From NCBI GenBank assembly GCA_002633025.1, contig NMRB01000036.1, positions 795,685 to 859,684 of the forward strand: DNA of 64,000 bases. The letters run 5' to 3'. A program made the position numbers and the translations under genes. The stretch's first letter is position 1. Each line of letters starts with the position of its first letter. The stretch is from Notospermus geniculatus (Eukaryota; Nemertea; Pilidiophora; Heteronemertea; Lineidae). The notes under the pieces are model-generated. The model saw nothing but the letters and a program-made list of their open reading frames with translations, did not search any database and was not told the DNA's origin. Below, piece after piece: positions 57,401 through 64,000 of the stretch.

Positions 57401-60400
57401 ACCGAGGCTGTCCACCCCCTGCGATCACTCGTATCGTCTCAATGGAGCTGTCCAATTTTGGGTCAATGGCAACGTTCAGCTGTGCCCCTGGGTACATTAT
57501 GAAGGGACCAAACACTGCAGTCTGTCTTGGTGGGAAGGTCTGGAACGGCACGGCGCCACAGTGTATTGGACCAGGTAATGGCGAAATACGTGAAACGATG
57601 CGACAAGGATTGGTGTTGTATCCAATCGTCTTCGACTCGGAAGCTTTCGGCAATCTTCGAGCCGCCATTGAAAGCACGATGCTGGTACAAATCGTTCTCT
57701 GACGTTCAGATTGGTGTTGTATCGTGGTGCACCACCCACACATCGTCATCGAGCTTGACGAGGTCCTGGCGACCATCACGCAACATCGGTATCCTGGTTG
57801 TTCAGCCGTCCTTTCTTAGATGATGATGATGGCATATATCATTATCAACATGTAAGAAGGCATTTTTCATTTCAGATGGCATATACAATATGACCTGCAC
57901 TTTCGAAAATGGTTTCCGTTGCGGCTGGACGCAGGACAGCACTGATGATTTCGACTGGATCGCCACGAATGGTGCGACGCCCACGGTCGATACTGGGCCT
58001 TCCTTTGACCATACTCTAGGACCGGGCAATAGCGGTGGGTGTAGTATGGTAGTTTCACTCAGTCTTATAATGTTCCCGGTGAAAGAGTCCCCCTGAATTC
58101 GTCAGAGTCGAGGTGCATGGTGTTGTTCGTCGACATCGTTCCTTCCGCTGAGCCCAAGAAGCTACCTAAGAATAACACCAATGTCCTTGTCTTTTCCTAG
58201 GCACGTACTTGTACATCGAGGCGTCGATGCCACGGGTCCCTAACGACACGGCCAGACTCCTCTCACCTGTCTTCAGTGAAAGATACAGCTACAGCTGCTT
58301 CGAGTTCTGGTATCATCTCTATGGAAGAGTCGGAGGTACGGATAACTTTTGTCAATTTCTGCGACGTGATCGAATCTCAAGGCTCCAAGATAAAGTGCAA
58401 ATGCCCGGGTATGAGTCGCGCGAGAAAATGCTCAGGTGGAGCAGCACCGTAGTCTTTGGCAGCTGCACGTGGAGTCTGATGATGGTGCCTGACACGCTGC
58501 AACAAAATCTGTTGGGGCTAGTCTGGTTTTGAACAGCAGAGGCTTCTGACAAATAGGTCTGAGGGGAGAACTGACGAAAAAACCCATACGGTATTTCGAT
58601 TTCAAATTCTTGCCTTCTTTCAGCCGGAGAGCTACGAGTCTACGTCAAGCCAGTCACGAAACAATTGCGTGAACTAAAGCCTCGTTTTGAGATTGCTGGT
58701 GACCAAAGAGACGTTTGGAGGAAAGGGATGGTCACCATAGAGATTTTGGACGCACCATTCCAGGTTAGTCAATGCATTTCAAGGAGGTTTTCCTGTGTAG
58801 AACTGCGCCGTTTTTCGTCAGTAACCGGTCGGAGTAATCCACCCGTTCAGCTCCCATTTCCTTTAGACCTATCCTGGTTTTTATGATCTGTCTTTTTTGC
58901 AGATTGTAATCGAAGGAAAACGACTGAACACCTACTTCAGCGACATTGCCATTGACGACCTCAAGATTTTCCGATGTCCTCCCGGAATAGGTGAGTGCCA
59001 CCGTAATTGAGACACCTTTTCCGTCATCTGACCTTGAGTCCCCACTTGGAAGGGTCAAGAGTGGTCATCAAGTCATCAAGGTCAGATGTCGGCAAGGTGA
59101 ACCTTGAGCTCCCCATGGGTGCCAACAGTGGCAACAAAACGCTCTTGTTATCATTCCATAAGGTCCTGGCTCCCACAACTTGGACCAAGTCTGTATACAA
59201 GAAAATCTTAAGGTCGGGTTTTCTGTTTTCAGTCCCAACTGATCCCGGTGCAACGGCGGCAACGAACACGCAACCAGGGACGACTGCGACCAATACGAAG
59301 ACGGTGTCGGTCGAGACCAAGAGTATGGAGACGAAATCTGTAACTGTGTCCACTAGTTTCGGAACGGGTTCCACCGTCAGTGTAGGATCACCGACTTCGT
59401 CTAGTCTGGGAACGGGGACTGCTAGCTCGTCTAGTTTCGGAACGGATACTGCTATTTCGCCCGGGATCGGAACGGGAACGGAAACTTCTGCCAGTCTTGG
59501 AACGGATGTGGGTACTTCATCCAGTCTTGGAACGGGAGCGACTTCTTCGTCCAGTTTCGGAACAGGAGTAGACACAGTGTCGAGTGTCAGAGCCGAGGCA
59601 ACTACACCGTTAAGTGTCAGTGGGGGAACTACTTCTTCTTCGTCTATTGACACGGGAGCTGCTTCATCGAGCCTGGGGACAGGGGCCACCATTCTCGGAA
59701 CGGGTACAGCAGCAACTACGTCACATCGGGGAACGAAACCGGCTCCATCAAAATCTGACGTTTCGACGGGCACTGGCATTTCACCCGTTACAGTGCCTAG
59801 TGTGAGGCCTGGAAAAGCTACTTCGCCTGATCTCAAAAAGGGAGCAAAACCTGAGTCCACTCTCAAAACGAGAGCAACTAGGCCTACGGTGGCCAGCATC
59901 AGGACGGACACAAAAACCGTGTCGATGCTCGGAGCTGGTGCAGCTACGACACTCACTCCTGTGACAAAATCAGAGTCTGCATCTGTTGTGGTGACGAAGG
60001 AGGTTCAGGCATCGACCAGTTCAAAGAACACTGGGAAGAAGTCAGGGACTGGGATAGTTGTGTACAAAGCCATCGACACCAATTATGAAGAGAATGCGGT
60101 GAACGACTCACCCCAAAACATAACCCAATTCGATATAGACAATAGAGTGAATCCCTTCCGAAGAACAGCAGCGGTGTCTTCGGGGGAAAGTGGTTTTACA
60201 TTCCCAGTGACTATCTACGTTGCCCTTGGTATTTTCGCTGCTTTCGGGGTGGTGTTTATGGTTGTGGGTTTGGTAGGTTACGGCGTGCAGCGGCGTCGGC
60301 GGATGAGGCGCCGAGAGTCCCAAGTCGAGGAACTGAAACCGATCACCAGCGGTGATACCTTGTTAGAACAGTGGCTATCGTGGAGGATTTATGAAACTGT

Positions 60401-60407
60401 GGAATGA
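54468..60407 (+). CDS. Type I membrane protein with sushi, MAM and mucin-like regions
   Basis: Exons: 54468-54591, 56843-57010, 57401-57574, 57876-58034, 58201-58335, 58624-58763, 58903-58990, 59233-60407, giving 720 residues from the ATG at 54468, or 706 from that at 54510. The second start gives a cleaner signal peptide ([20 protein letters not shown]). CCP/sushi 1 is about residues 42-97 (GCTRPKLRF...[13 protein letters not shown]) and CCP 2 98-155 (GCPPPAITR...CIGP). The MAM domain is 156-329, opening [20 protein letters not shown] and ending [14 protein letters not shown] with four cysteines. A Ser/Thr/Gly-rich stalk reaches about 654. A transmembrane segment follows at 655-681 ([20 protein letters not shown]...), then a basic stop-transfer and a 39-residue tail. 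Nearly all introns are phase 1, typical of shuffled modules. It is probably an adhesion or recognition receptor; I do not know an orthologue. Confidence 0.88.
54592..56842. other. First intron of the sushi/MAM gene
   Basis: A 2.25 kb intron with no recognised exon. It contains the foldback element at 55803-55888. Confidence 0.5.
55803..55888. mobile_element. Foldback element, 86 bp
   Basis: CACCCCTCATACAAGTGTCCA and TGGACACTTGCACTGAGGGG form terminal inverted repeats of about 21 bp. Confidence 0.75.
59233..60168 (+). other. Mucin-like stalk with SSSxGTG repeats
   Basis: This exon portion encodes imperfect 10-14 residue repeats such as [34 protein letters not shown] and [12 protein letters not shown], then Thr/Lys/Pro-rich sequence. 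Dense Ser/Thr suggests O-glycosylation. The antisense strand is open for 310 codons as a by-product of this composition. Confidence 0.85.
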
Positions 60408-62172
60408 ATTAGGAAGCTATTGAGGTGTCTGTAACTTGACGACCGAGATTTGACTGCGAATGGAAGTCACCCAGGCCAAAGACGTCCGATATCGTGGAGG
60501 AATATACGAAACTGTGGAATGAACTGGGAGTGCTACCATACTGAGCCTTGTTGAGCCTATTGGCCTTGACAACTGCAGATTTCACCGCGACTGAACTCCC
60601 AGGCCAAATAGGAACAATGGAGGGTGTGACCTACCATCCATTGTTGTTGTCGGTATACAAGCTGTACCGGAATGGTCGGAAAACATCCCACCGTCTGTGT
60701 ACATGTGCAGGTAGATGAATGTGAAAGGGGCGGGGAAAATGTATGGCCTCCATCCGCGCGGAGGCGGGAGTGGAGAGCTTGACATGTAACAAGGTCAGAA
60801 CTCGATTTAAAGGGTCTTCTACCGCGTAAAGAATATTTTACATCTGTCCAATGTCTATTGTTTGTGCATTGGAACTGTATTGAGTTTACTTCCGTATAAG
60901 GTTTGGGCCTACTCGCCGCGTTGCTTGCTCTTGGCACGTCTGCGGTGCGTCCCCCTCAAGTCGCGGCCTATTCCGCCAGTAGGCCTAGAGGAAAACCGGC
61001 AAACCGGAACAATAACATGTTGCAGCTGGTGGATTGGGTCCACTTCGGTTTCCTCGGGTGTGATAGGAAATATTATCATTGAGATCATAAGAATCAATCT
61101 AGGGTTCGGCTGTCATTTCGCACAAAAATTAGGACATTTTTAGATGACATAGAGCGTTTTAGATTACCTATAATGAACGTTAGCACTGACTGATGTCAGA
61201 AGTATTGAAATGGTTTGGAATGGGGAGGGGTAATTGACATCATGATGTTTTGTAGCCTACTTTCCGGGAAGAGTTTAGATTTGTACAATGTACAAGCATG
61301 ATGTATTCTGATTATTGCATTTACCTTCTTAAGCACAAAGCATTTATATTTTGTAAATAATTTGAACTTTTTGAAAATATTATTGAAAGAGAATGATATT
61401 AATGCTGAATATTTGGTCTCTTCTTCATGTTTGTTTCTGAGAACACCTCCTGAATTCACAGTCTCGCGCAGCTAGCCGTTTTGTTCCACAGTGTTGCTTT
61501 GCGATTCCCCCAGATTCACAAAAGCGGCTGGGTGACCGAGACTACTGGGATTCGGAGATTCCGCCGACCATAAAAAGACACTTGAGGTGCCCCGTTTCAC
61601 TTTGTTTGTAAAAGCGTAATGAGCTACAATCTTGACTTCCATGCTTTTTACAACCTCTTGAAAAATACTACGTGATTTTACAATTAGCGCGCTGATTTCG
61701 AGTGCCTGAGAGGTTTTGCTATTTGTCAGGAAAACATCTTTCGAAGCAGAGGTCATCAACTTCCTTCAGTGCCAGCTGAGAACACACTGACCTTACTGTG
61801 CAGGAAATGGCACACTTGCGATTACTGTCCGACCCTGCACATTCATATCAAGGGAATAATCAAAACACTCGACCTTATGCAGAAACAATGGCGCAAACCT
61901 CTCTGGGGAACTGCGTTTGATTCCCGCCCGACGTGAAAGGCGTCATGGGGCAATGGATCCTGAGAAGGAGTTCTTGGCGCTCGCTCCCTTGTTTAAAAAC
62001 ATCACCGCACATACGTTTTGTGTGAGGTGACGAAGGGTGGGGCAATAGTCACACTTCCAAATAGACTGGTCCCTTTGCTCTCGAGCCGCTCGGACAATAC
62101 TCGTCTTATATAGCGCCGCCGCTCAGCGTGGACAGGGGACCAGTCAACTTTCAAACGCTTGTAGTACCGACA

Positions 62173-62330
62173 ATAGCGAGGTTTCGCAAGCGCCCGGTTA
62201 GGCCATACGACAACGTTTATGTTTATCTATTGTTTGGGTACACCTTGGAGGAATTATATCCAAGGGTACACCCACACAATACATAAACGTCGCCGTAGGG
62301 CCTAACCGGGCGCTTGCGAAACCTCACTAT
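62173..62330. mobile_element. Foldback element with ~70-bp arms
   Basis: The left arm starts ATAGCGAGGTTTCGCAAGCG; the right arm ends in its complement (CGCTTGCGAAACCTCACTAT). Arms pair over about 70 bp with a few mismatches. The loop holds copy 5 of the mini-element. Confidence 0.85.
62244..62264. mobile_element. Palindromic mini-element, copy 5 (7-bp TSD GGTACAC)
   Basis: A 21-bp remnant, CTTGGAGGAATTATATCCAAG, with most of the right arm deleted. It is flanked by GGTACAC at 62237-62243 and 62265-62271. It sits in the loop of the larger inverted repeat at 62173-62330. Confidence 0.85.
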
Positions 62331-62500
62331 AATAAGGGACACGACGTAGATTTGATTGTCGCAATTTCAAAATTTGTATTCTGGGGGGGGGGGCAGATCC
62401 TTCATCATGACCACGCGGCGAATAGTGTCTCGAGATGACGAAGACACTAGAGAGGTTGCGCAGCCGACTCCGACTCCGACTACGAGAATGAATTGCAGTC

Positions 62501-62789
62501 CGCTATGGACATCCTTGATAAAAACGATTTGATAGAAGTTTTCAATTCGTCAAACACCATAAATCGAAGGGAGAAAAATTTGGTCTTATAAATCGGAAAT
62601 GCGGGTAAATAATGAACATTGAAGTCGTAATCCTAGTCGTCCCACGACTTGAAACACAACTATAATAGGCCTATTTGCGATTTACGTGCACTTCTGATTA
62701 CAAGTCAAAATTATTCTGCCACAAAGTTATGGCATTTTACGATTTGCAAAACGTCTATCAACTCGTTTTTATCAAATATGTCTACAGCG
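62501..62789. mobile_element. Long imperfect inverted repeat abutting an N
   Basis: TTGATAAAAACGATTTGATAG near 62516 is complementary to sequence at about 62752-62778, and CGCTATGGACAT to ATGTCTACAGCG. Inner parts (GTCGTCCCACGAC area) also pair. The N at 62793 lies just beyond the right end. Confidence 0.65.
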
Positions 62790-63361
62790 TAGNTTGATCA
62801 CGTGGTAACCTGGTCGCTGACCAGTGGGGTTGATAACCTACCCGGTTTGCAGTCGTTTCGTTACACGGCCTTTTCGTTACAAGTCACAGCTCGTTACATA
62901 GTTTGGTCGTTTCGTTACTCGGGTACGACGAGGACAGTGACCAGTGTACCTCGTGATCAAATCTGTCATGGTTTCTGGGGTATTTCTCGGACGGAGTGGA
63001 TTATTCTCGTAATTAAATGTTGATTAATATCACAATGAGGTCAGTAATTTCAAAACTTTGATGTTCTGACGGTAGATGTCGACACATAGCTTGCTCGGTG
63101 AGTTCGTTCGAGTCGATTAGGCCTGATTTAAGCTAAGTTTTGGCCCTTTGAATGCGACGTGTTTGGGGCGAAAATCTGGTCTCGGCGCTTGCTCACCTTG
63201 TCTTTTTTATATAGTAGGACTACTACCCGGTACCCCTTTTTACCCTATTTTGTGACAAAGCTCGGGCCGCCTGTGGAGTAACGTCACTTTCCGATCGGGG
63301 ATTCTAAACTTTAGCCTCACATTGACATGGCTATGTGATTGTGACATCTTGGGTATTTCAG

Positions 63362-64000
63362 ATTGTTCAAAGTCTGCGGACGGCATTCCGTTCTGGGCGC
63401 ACCAAGGACATAGAATGGCGACTGACCCAGTTACGTAGTCTCAAGCAAATGCTAGAGGAGAATAGAGAAGCTCTTGCTCAGGGTTTGTTTGATGATCTGC
63501 ATAAGGTAAGATCGAGACTACATTTGTAAATGCGATAGCAGTATGTATTTTTGGTTCCCGTCTGCCGGCTTGATTGACCCCTCAAATGTATCGGAAATAT
63601 TAAGATCATAACACATAACTCATACCTGTCATATGATGCGATGAAGAGGGCTTGAGAGTCAGGCTGATTGCAAATGAAAAACAATGAAATATCTCAGAAA
63701 CTCTGACAAACAGATCATGCCGTCATGGACCAGAATTCCAGTCTATCATATATGTTAATTTTTATCTTTGAATTTCTATTTACATTTCCAGTCCAAATAT
63801 GAGGCCTATCTATTTGAAATCGACATCACAGTTGATGAAATAACCAACCATATGAACAATATCGACGACTGGATCAAACCGGAGCCCGTTAAGAAGGACT
63901 TGATGAACAAGATGTTTGATTGTTTTATCAAGAAAGAACCATACGGTGTTTGCCTCATCATGGGCGCATGGAACTATCCAGTGCAGCTAACATTATTACC
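63362..64000 (+). CDS. Aldehyde dehydrogenase, ALDH3 type (both ends incomplete)
   Basis: ALDH3 enzymes oxidise fatty and aromatic aldehydes to acids with NAD(P). Two exons are visible: 63362-63505 and 63792-64000 (continues beyond the window). They read IVQSLRTAFRSGRTKDIEWR, QLRSLKQMLEENREALAQGL, FDDLHKSKYEAYLFEIDITV, then IKKEPYGVCLIMGAWNYPVQ. This is the ALDH3 N-terminus, with its FxSGRT opening and the first part of the nucleotide-binding fold (GxWNYPxxL). The acceptor at 63361 is in phase 0, so the initiating ATG is in an upstream exon. The catalytic Cys and Glu lie beyond the window. Confidence 0.9.

Larger units (their letters stand above)
60408..63361. other. Intergenic region before the aldehyde dehydrogenase gene
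   Basis: No exon is recognised. It contains the foldback elements at 62173-62330 and 62501-62789, an N at 62793, and a TATATAG box at 62107-62113. The box, in a GC-rich setting, could belong to the ALDH promoter (weak). The ALDH 5' exon with its start codon should lie in this region but was not identified. Confidence 0.4.

Noticed and set aside
59024-59956. 310-codon open frame on the minus strand
   Set aside because: It is antisense to the mucin-like exon, whose composition suppresses stops; it lacks domains and crosses an intron of the sense gene.

Overview
The window is from an animal nuclear genome. Every gene is split into many short exons with GT-AG introns, polyadenylation signals are present, and all recognisable proteins are metazoan: thrombospondin, FNBP4, RIC8, sushi/MAM and aldehyde dehydrogenase. 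Heterozygosity is high, with both haplotypes left in tandem in places, and the palindromes TACATGTA and TAGGCCTA are very common. That fits a marine invertebrate deuterostome such as an echinoderm or hemichordate, but the phylum is an inference and weakly held.

Layout. (1) 413-25935, plus strand: one very large extracellular protein of about 55 visible exons, open at its 5' end. In order it carries a long leucine-rich-repeat array, an LRR C-terminal cap, a fibronectin-III-like module, a fibro-slime domain, two cadherin repeats, a discoidin (F5/8 type C) domain broken at an assembly join, a Cys-rich receptor-like module, EGF modules, thrombospondin type 3 repeats, a thrombospondin C-terminal domain, a LamG-like jellyroll and a short tail. 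I know of no protein family with this order. An in-frame TAG separates the type 3 repeats from the thrombospondin C-terminal domain. Two tRNA-Leu(UAG) genes sit in its introns. (2) 27471-35609, minus strand: a formin-binding protein 4 (FNBP4) orthologue with two WW domains and a polyproline segment, partly duplicated by an assembly artefact. (3) 36888-48920, plus strand: a complete RIC8 (synembryn), divergent from FNBP4 and sharing with it a 1.3 kb GC-rich-cored interval. (4) 54468-60407, plus strand: a type I membrane protein with a signal peptide, two sushi domains, one MAM domain, a mucin-like Ser/Thr/Gly stalk, one transmembrane segment and a short tail. (5) 63362-64000, plus strand: the beginning of an ALDH3-type aldehyde dehydrogenase that runs off the window.

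The genes do not form a pathway. Genes 1 and 4 are extracellular or cell-surface adhesion or recognition proteins. FNBP4 and RIC8 look like a head-to-head housekeeping pair.

Non-coding DNA is rich in small inverted-repeat elements. The most striking is a family of 21-50 bp palindromes (CTTGGAGG...CCTCCAAG) with 7-bp target-site duplications. Two adjacent copies have flanks that fit exactly an inversion of the 41 bp between them. Assembly defects are: single-N joins at 17904, 33078, 50044 and 62793, of which 33078 and 50044 separate duplicated haplotypes; and an 899-N gap at 38164-39062 flanked on both sides by the same 332 bp.
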